A stretch of 64,000 bases of DNA from Tetrahymena thermophila SB210 (Eukaryota; Ciliophora; Oligohymenophorea; Hymenostomatida; Tetrahymenidae). How positions within the stretch are numbered: position 1 is the first letter of the stretch; every line of letters begins with the position of its first letter. Position numbers and translations under genes: made by a program. Positions 34,583 through 47,954 of the stretch are shown here, piece by piece. The stretch spans positions 1 to 64,000 of the forward strand of contig NW_002476022.1 in NCBI RefSeq assembly GCF_000189635.1, in the 5' to 3' direction. The notes beneath the pieces were generated by a model. That model searched no databases. It saw nothing but the letters and a program-made list of their open reading frames with translations, and had not been told where the DNA came from.

Positions 34583-35914
34583 ATGGAACAAAGTGATTTT
34601 ACTGACACAGACAATAAAAACTGTGAAAACATAGAATAAGAATCTTAATAATTAGTTAATCTTCCTCCTCCACCACCTCCTCCTTAAATTAATTTAGATT
34701 CAATTAAACTAAGTACAACAGATGAATATATATAAAAAAGGCTTAAGAATATGCAATTATTTGAAGGTAGATAAACCCTTTATTATTAATTGAAAGTACA
34801 TTTTCGCTTTAAAATAATACAATAAAAAAACAGGGAAACAATCGGATGAACTTTCATCAAAGATACAAAAAATAGAAGATATTGATGAAAGAGCAAAAGC
34901 AGATGGCGAAGGAAGTACTACTACTACTTTAGCATTATATTTATTTTTTATTATTAAATTTTAATCAATAGCTGGAGAAGGCTTGAAAGAAGATATAGAA
35001 GGTAAAATTTAATGCGAAAGATGTGAACATTATTTTACTCAAGAAGAAATGAAGTCTCATAAAATATAGCATTCATCCCAAGTAAGATCTTTATTGAAAT
35101 GAAAATAAATGAAATATATAAGATAGAATTAAACTTAAAAAAATTTTTTTAATTTAAGCCAAAAATAAGGATATTATATTCAGTTATTTATTATGAAAAA
35201 TGAAAATTTTTAGATTTATTATTGGATAAGAATATTTCATTTAATTCTAATTATATTTAAGAGAAGAAAATATTTTTTTGATATCATTTAATCCTTTTTT
35301 AAAAAATAGATTTTAGATTTTCTATACTTAGGCTCAAGCTATAATAGTAACAATTATAAAGAGCTAAAAGTGAGAACGAAAATCAGCTACATTCTTAACG
35401 TAGCTTCAGAGTTGTCTAATGTTTATCCTGAAGACTTTACTTACTTAAAGTTAGATATAGATGTATTTATTGATTTTATAATAACTTCAAATTTGATAAA
35501 ATTGTAAAAAATACTAATTCATTTTCCTTCTTTAATTTAAAGGATATAATAACTCAAAAAATATATGGTCATTTTTAGGAATGCATTGATTTTATAGGTA
35601 AAATTATTTTATTTTCAATATACAATATATTTTTAAACAAATTCCTAGAAAAAGCACGCTCTGAAGGAAAAAATATTTTGGTTCATTGCATTTAAGGGAT
35701 AAGCAGGAGTGCTTCGGTAGTAATTGCTTACTTAATGTACAAAGGAATGACACTGAAAGAAAGCTATGATTTTGTAAAAGAAAGGAGATCAGTTATAAAA
35801 CCAAATCCTTCATTTGTAAGGGATCTTTTAGCATATGAATTAGAACTTTATTAAAAAAATTCATGCACAGGCGAATACATTAACAAATTATATAAATTTT
35901 TAGTATTTGACTGA
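34583..35914 (+). CDS. Dual-specificity protein phosphatase with N-terminal Cys/His motif
   Basis: Five introns (34767-34833, 34915-34971, 35082-35309, 35463-35542, 35598-35648) give 282 residues. The catalytic domain runs from about residue 126 (ILDFLYLGSSYNS) to 265. The signature HCIQGISRSASV at about residue 206 carries the active-site Cys and Arg of Cys-based phosphatases, and a general-acid candidate Asp lies in KLDIDD near 176. Upstream is a proline run (PPPPPPP near residue 30), then CERCEHYF...H....H at about 100-120, which could bind zinc. The family removes phosphate from Ser/Thr and Tyr, often on MAP kinases; the substrate here is unknown. Confidence 0.88.
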
Positions 35915-36442
35915 TATTTTTTATTTTTATGTAAAAAAAGTAATTTGTATTTAATAATTTTTTAACATAAATTATCTATTCACTTAAAAAAATTAAAATA
36001 AATGAGAATAATATGTTTAATAATTAATAAATGTAGATTATCAAAATTCATTTGGTTGTTATTAATTATCCTTAATATTTTTATTCAAAAAATAATTTAT
36101 TTAGATATTTAACAAGTAAATGATTAATGAATGAAAGATTGATAAAATTGATTTAAAATTCTAATAATTAATTATAATAAATAACTTTTTGAATGATAGA
36201 TAATAGAATAATAAGTATATTTTTATTTAATTAAATATTTTATCTATTTAAAAAAAACAAAAGAAGCAAGAAAAACAAACTCTTAAATGCTTGTTAACTA
36301 CATCAAAATCTAATAAAAAAATTAAAAATTGAATTTATATTAAATTTAAAGGAGAAAATAAGAATCAAATATTAGTCTTTTATATTTTTTATAGTTTTTA
36401 TTAATTGTTAAGAAAATATTGTATGCTTTGTAGTAATAAGTA
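35915..36442. other. Intergenic spacer
   Basis: AT-rich, no supported gene. Confidence 0.5.
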
Positions 36443-36848
36443 ATGACAAGTAGAAACACAACATCAAGTGAATAAAGGTTTAGGCGTGCAAAATTTATCT
36501 TCGATGATCTTGAGAAGTTTATAGTTATGGATGTGTTTTTAAAAGTAGCGTTAGACGATTTAAAATTTTCCTTTTCTAAAATATTAAATTTAGATTTCTT
36601 TGGTAAAAGATTCATATATTAGTTTTAAATTACACCTACATCTGGAAATTAAACTGATAAAGTTGAAATTGATTTAGATGCATCAAAGCTACTTGAAGAA
36701 TAAGATTGCATAAAAAAATTTATCGAAGACTCATAAAATTAAAATAAAGAGGTAATTAACTATTAACCATTTTTTATTTAAAAGTTATTAAAAATAAAAT
36801 TGGATTTAGATGTAATTCAAAGTAAAATTCGAAGATATTGGTGCTTGA
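36443..36848 (+). CDS. Small conserved-looking protein, unknown function
   Basis: Two exons (intron 36752-36809) give 115 residues beginning MTSRNTTSSEQRFRRAKF. The body (FDDLEKFIVMDVFLKVALDD, then KILNLDFFGKRFIYQFQI) looks like a compact helical domain, followed by acidic residues and a short second exon ending FKVKFEDIGA. No family is recognised. The splice junction is supported by good borders and by the sudden end of composition bias in the intron, but the last 12 codons are tentative. Confidence 0.55.
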
Positions 36849-37555
36849 AAAGATATAAAAGAATTAGTAATAAAAGAAATAATAAAAATAAAATATATGT
36901 AAACATCATTAATATATTTTAAAAAAGAATAATAAAATTAATTGCATATATAACATATTAATAAAAATGTTTTTATAATGTCTTCTCATTTATATTATTC
37001 CTTTCTAATTTATTTTTACTATTTAACACTATTCTTATAATCAATTTAAAAATCCTCATCACAAATTAATTAAATATTTATTTTTCTAAATTTGTTCTGC
37101 AAATACTTTAAAAAAAATAAATAAAAATAAAAATATATTTTTTGAATATTCTAACTTTTTATAAATTAAAAAATAAATAAAAAAAATACATTTTTATTTT
37201 GATTTTAAAAATATAAATTAATTTAAAATTAGAGGTATCTATCTGATAGAAAATATGCTTGGCAATAATTTTAGCTATTTATTCTAATATCTCAATTATC
37301 ATTAAATAATGTCATATTTTTCATTTCTAAAACATGTTCGATAAGAAGAGGTATTTGTTTTTGGTAATTCAAAATATTTTAAAAAAACATTATTTTTATA
37401 ATATTATTATTTAAGAAAATTTTAGCTCTTTCTTTCTGAAATATGTCTCCATTTTAGCTAGCAACTAATTAACTAATAAAAGTTAAACTATAAAAAATAT
37501 ATACGAATAAATATTACTTAATAAATATGTTTACATTAAAATTTAATTATTGATT
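36849..37555. other. Convergent intergenic spacer
   Basis: Very AT-rich with no open frame of interest. Confidence 0.5.
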
Positions 37556-40500
37556 TCATAAAGGTAGTTTTTTATATTTTTCTTCAATGTAATATGTAAT
37601 CATTTGTGTTTTAAAAAGAGTTTTTAAAAATTTTTTATGCTTTCCTATATTTTGGATAGTTTAATTTGTTATCTGTTCATAATCTAAAAGGCTATTTTGA
37701 TTATTAGAGTAGATGGGGTTAGAAGGCATCTTGTTTAGAATATCACCTATATATTGGTTTAATGTTTCAAGTAAAGCAAAACAATCTTCTTTTATTTCTA
37801 ATTCTTCATGTTCTTATAAAGGTCCACCCTTTTGGCTATGACTTTGAATCTTTTTAAAATTAGGCTCTATCTTTTCTTTTATTTCATTAAACATCTCTAG
37901 TGTAATATCTTGCACTATTTGGGAGTTTAATACTTTAAAGCTGCTACCAAGCTAAATAAAAACGCAATTGCTAAATTCTTAGTCTATTTTTTCTTTTTGA
38001 ATGTACGAAATATCTTTGTTTATTCCTACCAAAATTGGTACGGGGCTGTCTAAAATAGGTAGGAGCTTTTATGGAAGATTGAAAATCATCGGATTAATCC
38101 ACTTTAAAGGTTTTAGAATGGAATTGGAAAACAGTAATAAGGTAGATGTTAGTAAAGTTATGTTTTTAGTAACAAAAACTAAAGAGTGCTCTAACAAAAG
38201 AGATAAAAACAAAAACAAAAAATTGTTTATATCAAATTGTTACAAAGCTTTGTATATTCCCCATTCGCATTCTAATCTACCTGCATGTAAAGCACTTGGT
38301 ATTTTAGATATTATCCTTTCATTTTAAATATTAAAATGGAGAGACGAATTAAAATCTGGCAAATCCTTTAATATAAAAATAATTTATTTATTTATTTTAA
38401 ATATTTATTAGAGTTTAAAAAATAATGTTTACCTTATGAGCTAATTCTTATAGTAGCTTTTCAGATAATTATATGAAGGTGTTTGTTAAGAAATCAGAGT
38501 CTATGTTTGATAAAGTGTTTGGGATAGTATCAAGGCGCTCATTATATGTTTTAATACGCTTTATCTTAATCACATTTAAAACAGTTGTGATAATTTATAG
38601 GAAGAATTTTACAAATGGAAAATAAGTCACAAAGCAGAATACTTTTTCTGTTTACCAAAATTTCATTTTCTATTTTCCAATATTACTTGTTGAGTAAGAC
38701 TTTTAAAGATTGGTGATGTTATTGTTAGCTATTGTAGAGCTGTCTAACTTTGTTGATTCAACAAAATCCTTCACCTTGAAGCAAACGCAATACAGGGTTT
38801 TGCTTGGGTTTATCTTCTCTAAAAGCTAGAGTACCCTTGAGTAGTAAACGGGGAAAGATTAACTTACTTGAGCAGACTAATTTAAGCTATATTAAGAACT
38901 GGTATCATTATCAGGTTTAAAAGCAAGGACAAAGCAAGAAACGCTGCTGCTACCTTATTCAATAGAATTGTTCGCAAACAGTATTTCATTTATTGAAGAA
39001 AAGGAATTAGTCATTTTAAGTTATTTAATTTGGCAGCCAAAAGGAAAAACAAATTCGTTAATAATTTTACTTTGGGATGAGTAATTCTAGTTTGGATTGC
39101 TACTAATATTATTTGGGTTTCTGTAGTGATAGAGAACTTTAGCTTCTGTAGTAGCTTATTTTTCATTAATATTTTTATTATTCTAATTTCTTTAAGCTAG
39201 TTACTTGATACACTCTTAAACATCACTATTATTAGGACCTGTGATAAAAAATTCTTCATAAAGCTTTGTAGGAATGTAGTTTGATGAAGCTTGAGATGCT
39301 TCCTTTGAAAAAAGAGCACTTTTTTTGCTTGAAAAATCTTTAATCTTAAGATTTATATTTGAATATTTAGTCAACAGCTGATGTGAATCAATAATTTAAT
39401 TTATTGCTCCATCTTCATGGTTTTCAAATCCATTTTAACTCTTATCATAAACTAAGGAATGTTCATTATTAACAAGCATGCAGCTGCTCATAACACTCAT
39501 ACTCTCTTAACTCATTTTTGTATCATTGTCTCCCTCAAGATATTTATAATCTTTTTAATTACTAAGCAAGTTTCTGATATATGCATCATTACCTCTCTCA
39601 TTTTTATTATCTGAAACATTCTAATTATTTTAATTTCCACCTTATAAGTTGATTTTATTTTTGTTTTCTGCTTCATCTTTTATGTTTTTATTATTACTGT
39701 TAGTTGAAATTGTTTTAATTATATTAGAAAAATTATAATTTCTGTTAGAAAATAACGCATTTTCTTCAGAGTAGGCACAGAAATGTTACTGAGATTGCAT
39801 AGTTTCAATAGTTTCTTAATAAGACTGGGGTTGCTGCAGTTATTTATGGGATTAAGGCTTAGAGTGAGTGGCATTTTTTAAATTAAAACTATTTGAATAT
39901 TTTTCATCAACTTTCTTAAAAATTGTTGGACTAGATTCTAAATCTAAACCTTCTTCAATTTAATTTTATTAAATATTTATTGGATTACTTTTTTTGCAAG
40001 ATTTTGGAGTGCTTGTAGCAGAAATTGGTAATGGGTTCAAGTTGGATTATTAATAGTTATTGTTTTAAATATTTCCTCCTTGGGCATATTAAGTGTAGCT
40101 AGTGAATCTGTTGTGCTTATTGACTTAATTGTTATAGCTACTAATTTAGTTTGGTGTTAAGTTTCTCCTATGCATGTTTAATTATGTCTATCCATGACTG
40201 CTTATTGATCTCTGCTCTATTGATTAGAAATAAGTTTCCTTTGGTCTATTTAGAGTGCTTCCTTTTGAGTTTTGAGGGGTTGTTTGTCCTGAATGACAGC
40301 TTCCATCTAGTAGTCTAAGAGAACTCTAATAATTATTATTATTACTATTTTATTTATGACTAGAAGTTGCAAGTAAATCATTTTAGTTTTAACTATTTAC
40401 TGCTATTCCTTGAAGAGATTAAGCAATCACATTTCTATCTGTAGAAGCAGATCTATTAGTGTTGAAATTTGAATGTAAAGATGCTCCTCCTTTAGTATTT

Positions 40501-43049
40501 TTTACATTATATGAAGGTTAATTTTAAAATATCCCATTTTAGAAGTTAGCATCTTAATTATTAGGAGATGGCTAAGCTGATAATCCTTGGTTCAATATTT
40601 CATTTTAATTCGCATTTTGTAATTATTGTGAATTATTCTTTTAGCCACTATCTTAGTTTTAACTTTATGGTTTAGGTTAATTCGTAAGTTGAGAGGAGTT
40701 TTATTTATTATTATTATTATCAGAAAAAAGAGTGTTTGAAAATTATTATCTTGTTCCTTTTATTTTAGTTAAATTTTAATTCTAGGACTTTGGAGTTTAT
40801 GATTAGTTTTATGTGGGAGGAGGCATATTGTTATCTGATTAATTTTAAGCAAATACTTTTTAGTTTTTAGTAGAATTTTGTTAGTAGCTATTTAATGGAA
40901 GTGTGTTTTAGCTTATACCAATATTCCTTTGATTATTAGGATTTTAAATTGTAGTTATAGAAGTTGTAGATAAAGGATTAATTTATTGATTTTGAGCTTA
41001 CTCTTTTTGAGTTTGTATTTAATAATTTTGTAGACTTGCTAAAATTGGAGAAATATGGTTACTGTCTTTATTTAATTAATTTTAATTAGTCTTTTAAGAA
41101 TTATCATAGTTAGAAAAGTTTATTTAGCTTAAACTTCTTTAATACTCCTTACCATTATTATTGCTACTCACATTTGTAGTTGATAGTAAATTGCTTAGCT
41201 ATGACTGATTCCTAGTTAATCCATGTGACACTTAATATTGCTAATACGAATTTTATTACACTTAAACAGTATTTTGAGTTATATAATTTTGTTGCTAATT
41301 TTACTCGTTAGTAATTTTATTTTAGCTTTTTGATGATTTTAATGGCGTACTTTAACTATTTTCATATGCTTATAAATTTGTTAATTATGAGCTTTGGTCT
41401 GTGTTCTCTTGAATCTAATTTGTAGTACGAGTTTAGAAATTTTAAGAGTTGTTTTATTTCTTTGGAGTCTTTGAGAATGAAAAATTTTCTTTCTATTTGC
41501 TTGATAAATTTAAAAGTTTATTTTTATTGTCAGCTTAATTTTTAGATTATTTTTAGTTCTGTCTGTTTGTATTCAATTAATTTGATCCATTTGTTGAATA
41601 CTGCTAGTTCATCGTACTAGTGTTGATATTTAAAGGAATTACTGAATTGTATTACCCATTAAAATTAGAACTGTTATTGTAAGAGTTAATCTGAGAAGTT
41701 GATCTAGTATTGTCTTTGGTAGATACTATTTACTACTTGCCTTATCCGAGGGATTAAGCTTAATTTTCTCTTTAAAGAATTTATTCTATTTTTTTCTTGT
41801 AAGCTTATGAATTTAAACTTTAGTCAGAGTTGTCACTGCATAGATTATTATTATTATTATTGTTTATATTTGAATTATTATTTTATTGGTTGCTCGACTA
41901 TACATTTGAGCTTGTAGATCTACTGTTAGATAAAATATTGCTGTTTGAAAGGTTAGACGACTACTACTACTACTATTGTTATAATAATTAAGGTTATATT
42001 AAAGGATTTGACGAATGAGAGATAAATGACTAAGTTCTTGTTAGGTTACTTGTAATTTAGTTTGGCTTATACGGTAATGTATTATAACTCTACTCTTAGT
42101 CAGCAGCCAGTGTTACAACCTGTAAGCTACTAGATGGATAAGATTATTATTACTATACATTCTTATTCTATGTTGACACTTGTGTTTATAAATCAGTACT
42201 TAATATATTTTGAGAATCAAAATTATCATTGAGAACTTTATTCTAAAAGAATGTCTACTGTTTGAATGGGAGACTTGAAGAATTCAAGTTATTTTAGATG
42301 CTTAAAGCACTATTGTTGCTATTTTATGTGGCTTGATAATTCATACCATTTGTTAAAATTTTATTTTCAGTAGGCATTTTATTTATATCTTGATTATTAT
42401 AGAATGTATTTATATTTGTTTAATTTTCATTTAACATTTGAAATCCACTGCTCAAGTTAGTGTTATTATTGTTATTAAATGCCTAATCAGGAAGGGGAAT
42501 CTACTGTCTGCTGGTGGTCTATAGGAAATAAGTCATTTAATTATTTGTTGCTTAGTTATTTGCCATGATTGTATTCGATGTACTTAATTTTTGATTCTAC
42601 TTTTCCAATAAACATATTTTTTCTTCGAGTTCAGCTATTCTCTCAATGTAGACACACTCTCTTTATCTATGATCATTCAAACTTTTTTCTAGATGTTAAA
42701 TAAAAGATTGTCTTTCACTTAAATTTTTATTTAAATTTTCTGTTGCCATTTGGAGCTAATAATTTCTATTAATCTCATTTGTATGATTTGTTTTCATAAT
42801 TTCTATTAAATCTCTCAATTTTTGATTGTGAGCTTCACTTGCTTCTAGCAATTAGCTTAAAACTTAAGCGTTGTTCATAGCCTAAGCTACTTTAATTTAT
42901 TATTTTATCTATTGGCTTTAAAAGTATTTTTCTTATTCATTAATTTCTTCCATCATAATATTAACTTATCCTCTTGCCGAAAAAACTAGAGGATTGATCT
43001 GCTTTTGACTAATTTACTGCTGCTAATCTTGTTAAATGTTTGTTATCAT
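37556..43049 (-). CDS. Giant DENN-domain protein with Q/N-rich central region
   Basis: One intron (38366-38432) and 1,808 residues. An in-frame TGA directly before ATG 43049 fixes the start. Residues about 20-190 form a coiled coil (EIMKTNHTNEINRNYQLQ, ERIAELEEKICLLEKQNQK). Residues about 190-1300 are Gln/Asn/Ser-rich with poly-Gln and poly-Asn encoded by TAA, TAG and AAT runs. The C-terminus is a DENN module: a uDENN-like part from about 1330 (NEFVFPFGCQIKQLKM, YYSRVLQLLEKINP), then cDENN after the intron with SLLLEHSLVFVTKNITLL and LLPILDSPVPILVGI. DENN proteins are exchange factors for Rab GTPases and act on membranes in vesicle traffic. The short dDENN part is weak. No Rab specificity can be read from the sequence. 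Confidence 0.88.
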
Positions 43050-43837
43050 TCAAAAATGAGAAAGTCAATAGGGTAATTGGAATTTTTATTAGATAAAATA
43101 ATACAACTAATTAATTTATTTATTTTCTATTATACTATGTTTTTATTCAACTCAAAATATAAACTCTTCTTACTAACCCTTTGTTTGATTTTTACTTAAA
43201 TAAATATCAATTTTTGAATTAATTCCTTTAAATGTTTATTAATTTGTTTGTTTTTTGTTTGTTTGTTTGTTTAACAACTATCTTAAGTCTATTGAATTTG
43301 CATTAATTTTAGAATTTAAGCAACAAATTAGTATAAACAACTTCTTTTATTTTTGAATTCGATTTGATAAAAATAAATAGCTAACAACTAAATAACTAAC
43401 TAACAAAAAATATAGCTCAATAAACAAAAAATTTTTTATTAAGTATTTTGTTAAAAATATAGAACATATATACCAACAAATTTGCATATATCTTATTTAT
43501 TTGAATGTAGATATCAATTTTCTAATTGAATCAAAATTTGACTAAATTTCTACCTTATTGAAAGAGTAATTAATTACAAATAAATTTAGAAATTATTAAT
43601 TTTAATAAAATTACAATTTTGCTGAATATTGATTGATTTATAATATAATTCAAATTTATTTAAGTTACAAACTAACTAATACGAATAATAAATAATTTTA
43701 ATATATTTATATTAATATAAATGTATCCTTATTAATTCAAAATGTTTTCATTTTATCAGGATTCTCTAACATTATTTATTTTTGCTAAAGATAAATAATA
43801 AAGAAAGAAAAAATTTTGAATAGAGGAGACTAAAACA
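43050..43837. other. Spacer with TTTG microsatellite
   Basis: Between two minus-strand genes. A TTTG/GTTT repeat of about seven copies lies at 43245-43273; otherwise AT-rich DNA. Confidence 0.5.
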
Positions 43838-45968
43838 TCACTTCATCTTTATCAAGTTGATTAGTGATTCTTTTACACTATTCATAGTCTTATACATCGT
43901 TATGATATCATCAAGTAATTCATTTCTATACATAGCTTCGACTTTTACCTTTGGACCACACTTTATGCAATCTTTAGCATAGGCTTTCTTGCACTAAAAG
44001 CAGAAAGAATGCCCACATGGAATGATAGTTATAGGCTCTTTAATAAATTTAGAACAGTAGTTGCACTTCAGGCTCTTTAATATTTCTTACTATTTATAAT
44101 AATACGTGAAAATTAATTAACCAAACAAAGTTGATTTTTATAATTTAATAAAGTTTATCTCACCTCACCTTTTTCAAGTTTATCTACATTAACTTTAAAT
44201 ATTTATTCTTTCTATTTGACACTATTTACATTTTCATTTAGGGATTTTATCACTTCTTTAAGATTTTGAACTTCTTTTAGTATAACCTCTTTATCTTTAG
44301 ACTCTGCTCCTTTTTATAATTTTTCTTGCTATAAAAGATCTGTCAAATTTACTATTTTCTCATCCTTTTTCTCTATATATAACTTCAAAGTTTTTATTTC
44401 ATCAACTCTCTCTTTGTCTTATTTTTTGAATCCTTCAATATCAGCTTCCAATCTTTGAATTTAATCCTAATTAAAAAGATATTTATTCATAATTATTTAT
44501 AATGTAAAAAAAAATACTTTATTTTGCTGAACTTGTCTCTCAAAATCGCTTGCATATCTCTATGTTTATGATCTCAAGTCTCCTAGCATAAGTTGCGACT
44601 TTTGAAGTTCGTTTATCTAGGCTTTTAATGTTTATTATTCTTAAAGGAGCTGCTTGTTCTGTTCTTTTAAGTTCTTTTCACAAATAAAAATAATTTTAAA
44701 AATGTAAAAATTATTAGTTGATTGACTTTACATGAGTTTCATTTGATTGGTTTTCCAACTTTTCTTTTTGATAGCTGCATTTTTACCTCAGTTCTAAAGC
44801 TTCTGAACAGTACTAAAGCTTATCTTTATCAAGACTTTTAATCTTTTCTTCTTAAATATTTAAATCAGCTTTAGCCTTTTCCATATTTTGCTTTATTTTA
44901 AAAGGAAAAAAAAATGTTTTTTAATTGATTTCATTAATTTAAAGATTTACTTCCAAGCTCTTAATTTATAATTGAAGCTCATTAATTTGCTTTTGGGCTT
45001 CTATCAAAGCGTTTTTAGCCTTTGACTTTTAATCTTCTTTCTACGAATTGAGTTTTGCTTCTAGCTCTGCTACTTTTTTTTGATAGTTTTATTCTTTTAC
45101 ACTCCATTAATCCATTCTTGATTTTTCTAGCTCCTTTATTGTTTTGAAATCTTATTCTAAAGAAGTAAATTTAACTTGCAAATCATCAAACCTTTATTTT
45201 TTGTTGCAAAAATTTTAAATGATTTAAAAACATAACTATAAAATACACATTTTGAAATTTTTAATTTAAGAATGAAATATTTTATTTAAATAATTTATTA
45301 TAGTTAGGAAAATTAAAAAATTTAAATAAATGAATAACTAAGCAAGAAAGACTATTTGAATGGCATAATTTTTTGCTTGATAAGTATTAAGAAAAGGATA
45401 TGTTTTTAACTGATAAATTAAGTAGAATATTTTTTCGAAAGCATTTATTTTTGATAAATGTAAGAAATCCTGTAAAAAAAAGTTACTTTTAAGTTTATAC
45501 TCTAATTCGAGAATTAAGTTTTTCATTTGTGTCCTACAATTTTAGGTTCTACTCCGTTTTTACTTGCACAACTATTTTTTCATTTTAAAGCTCTACTTTT
45601 ATCAATTTAACTTAATTTTCTAATTCTTCTATATTAAGATTGCGGGAGTCAATGAGGTATTAGTGCTCATCCAATTTCTCGCTTAGTGTTTTTATTATTT
45701 CTTTCTGGCTACCTCCTAACTATAAAAGAGTGTTAAAAAAAAATTGTTAATTATTTCAAATTACTGTGATTGAAGCTCTTTTCTTATTATCCACTTACAA
45801 TGTATTAGATTTATTTTTAAATGGCTAGCCGAAAATTTCTGTAGATTGAATAAGCTTAGAAGATCTAGGCTTGTTGAAACTGTTTTCATCCTAAGTACTT
45901 CCTCTATTTAAGGTTTTTAAAGATTTTGGTTCAATTTAAGGGAAAAAGCTACTTGAACTGAGCCTCAT
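43838..45968 (-). CDS. Coiled-coil protein with C-terminal RING finger (probable E3 ubiquitin ligase)
   Basis: Six introns (44090-44163, 44467-44517, 44674-44731, 44891-44950, 45192-45486, 45720-45794) give 505 residues. The first 60 residues are Ser/Lys-rich; residues about 65-420 are nearly continuous coiled coil (KTLSEKLDEHQYLIDSRN, KQINELQLQIKSLE). The last exon holds a RING: LKCNYC, then PCGHSFCFQC and CIKC, with the usual Cys/His spacing. RING domains bind E2 enzymes and promote ubiquitin transfer. A coiled coil followed by a C-terminal RING recalls BRE1/RNF20, but 35 residues follow the RING here and the flanks are not diagnostic. Confidence 0.85.
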
Positions 45969-46940
45969 TTTTAAATCGTTATTAAAATTGTTTGTGTTAA
46001 TTATAAAAAATTTAAAGTGCTACCTACTTATTTATAAAATTGTTATCTGAATAAATGATTATTTTAATTACTTTAGTTGAAAAAAAAATTTTATTGAATT
46101 AGTTGTGTTAAAATAAACTTCCTTTTTTATTATAATATACTGAGTGATAAAAATTAAGTTAACTCCTACTATAAATATAATATAATATATATAATTAAGA
46201 AATCAGATAAATGGTAGAAAAAAATATTTATCACCAAATAAAAATAATTTTAACCAAAGTATTTTATCTTCAAAAAAATATAGTAAAAAAAGAACTTATC
46301 AACAAAGCCTTTATAACATAAATATCTTAAGAACTATTCTTATTTTTAAATAGATGATTAAAAAATTAATATTTATAATGATAATTAATTAAATTAATAA
46401 ATTAAAGACTTTATAAAACTCAAATATAAATTAATTTTAATGTCTCTTTATTGATTATTTTACATATAAACAGATTAATTGTTGAAGGTTTAATTAAATT
46501 AAAGAGTGAAATATATTTTTTTAAAAACGATATTTTCCAGGAATCTAAGAACAATCAATAAAGTGAGTATATTGTAAATATATAAAAAATCTTTAAAATA
46601 CTTATTTAAATTCATTAAATAAATAAAAGAGATTTTCAAAAAAAAAAAAAATATACTATATAAATAAAACATTAAAACGTAATAAGTGGTGTCTCTGAGT
46701 ATTTAAGACAAGCAATTTTTGTTTACCTTTAAAATAAGTAAGAAGAGCAAAATTTGATAATTTGAGAATGCAGATGATAATAATAATAGAAAGTTGACAA
46801 TAGATTTAATTATTTTGGCGAATTAAGGAAAATAAATAAAATATCATACTTTTTTTAATCTAAAATAATCAAAATAAATTTACATTCGTTAATTATTTCT
46901 TTATTAAGCATTTAATAAATTTTAGCTTTATTTTAAATAA
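45969..46940. other. Divergent intergenic region
   Basis: About 970 bp of AT-rich DNA holding promoters for the RING gene and the PTH2 gene. No gene seen. Confidence 0.55.
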
Positions 46941-47954
46941 ATGGATCATTAAGCTTTAAAAAACGATCTCCTCTAATTAGGATTTGAAGAGGCTTTAGTA
47001 GATTAAGCTTTAGCTCTTACATAAGATAAAGAAAAGGCTGTTGAGCTTATATTTTAATTTTAAGAAGATTTAAACAAAGGTGGTTAACCAGATTTAAGTA
47101 AAGTAAATTTATTAGGAGATCTCTCTCCTGATTAACTCCTTGGAATGATTCCTGCTAACCAGAAGCAATCTTCAAAAAATATAGGCAGCATCTAAGTTAA
47201 AGATATGACATATCCCATGGGAGAAGATGTTGATGAAGTTTATTACAAGATGGTAAAATTGAAAATTTCATTTTTTCATTTTTCAGATTTTAACTAATTA
47301 ATTACTAAAATAAAATTTTTTGTATTTTAAAGTTAATTTGTTAAATAAATAGGTCTTTTTAGTTAGAATGGATCTTAAGATGGGTACAGGTAAAATAGCT
47401 GCTTAAACTGGACATGCAGGTAATATAATTAATTAGTATTCGTTATTTATAAAATGAAATCTAAGAACTATTATACTCCGTGTTTAACGTGTTTATGACT
47501 TTTTGTATAAGATAAGAAATAGACTTTACTCAATAAATAGTTTTACTTAAAAAGTTTTTGCAGAAAATATTTTGGTATATTTATTAATGAAAAAAATTTA
47601 TTATTAAAGTTTTGGGAGCTTATTAACAATTGGAAGAACGTGCCGATGAACGTGAAGTAGAATAAATTCTTGACAATTGGGAGGAATGTGGTTGCCCTAA
47701 AATTGTTTTAAAAGTAGACTCTAAAGACTAGCTTCTTGAATTAGAAAAGAAAGCTGTTGATGCAGGTCTAAATACCTATGTAGTATGTGATGCAGGAAAA
47801 ACTTAAGTAATTCATTTCTAAGTTTTTATTTTGAAGGTTAAATAAATATTATTTAAAATAGGTTGAACCTGGTAGTATTACAGTTTGTGCTATTGGTCCA
47901 GCAAGAGCAGATATTATAGATTCTATAACTGGACACCTCAAATTGCTTAATTGA
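46941..47954 (+). CDS. PTRH2: Peptidyl-tRNA hydrolase 2 with N-terminal UBA domain
   Basis: Three introns (47253-47352, 47420-47609, 47807-47861) give 222 residues. Residues about 5-42 form a UBA-like ubiquitin-binding domain ([17 protein letters not shown]). The Pth2 domain fills the C-terminal 120 residues: [50 protein letters not shown] and [20 protein letters not shown]. The enzyme cleaves the ester bond of peptidyl-tRNA released early from ribosomes, recycling tRNA. All the signature stretches (Lys and His in the KMGTGK...GH motif, the Gln-Thr-Gly, the DAG and the GP) are present. UBA-Pth2 fusions are known in other eukaryotes. Confidence 0.93.

Noticed and set aside
38001-38327. 108-codon plus-strand frame
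   Set aside because: It is antisense to the cDENN exon, whose protein motif is clear.
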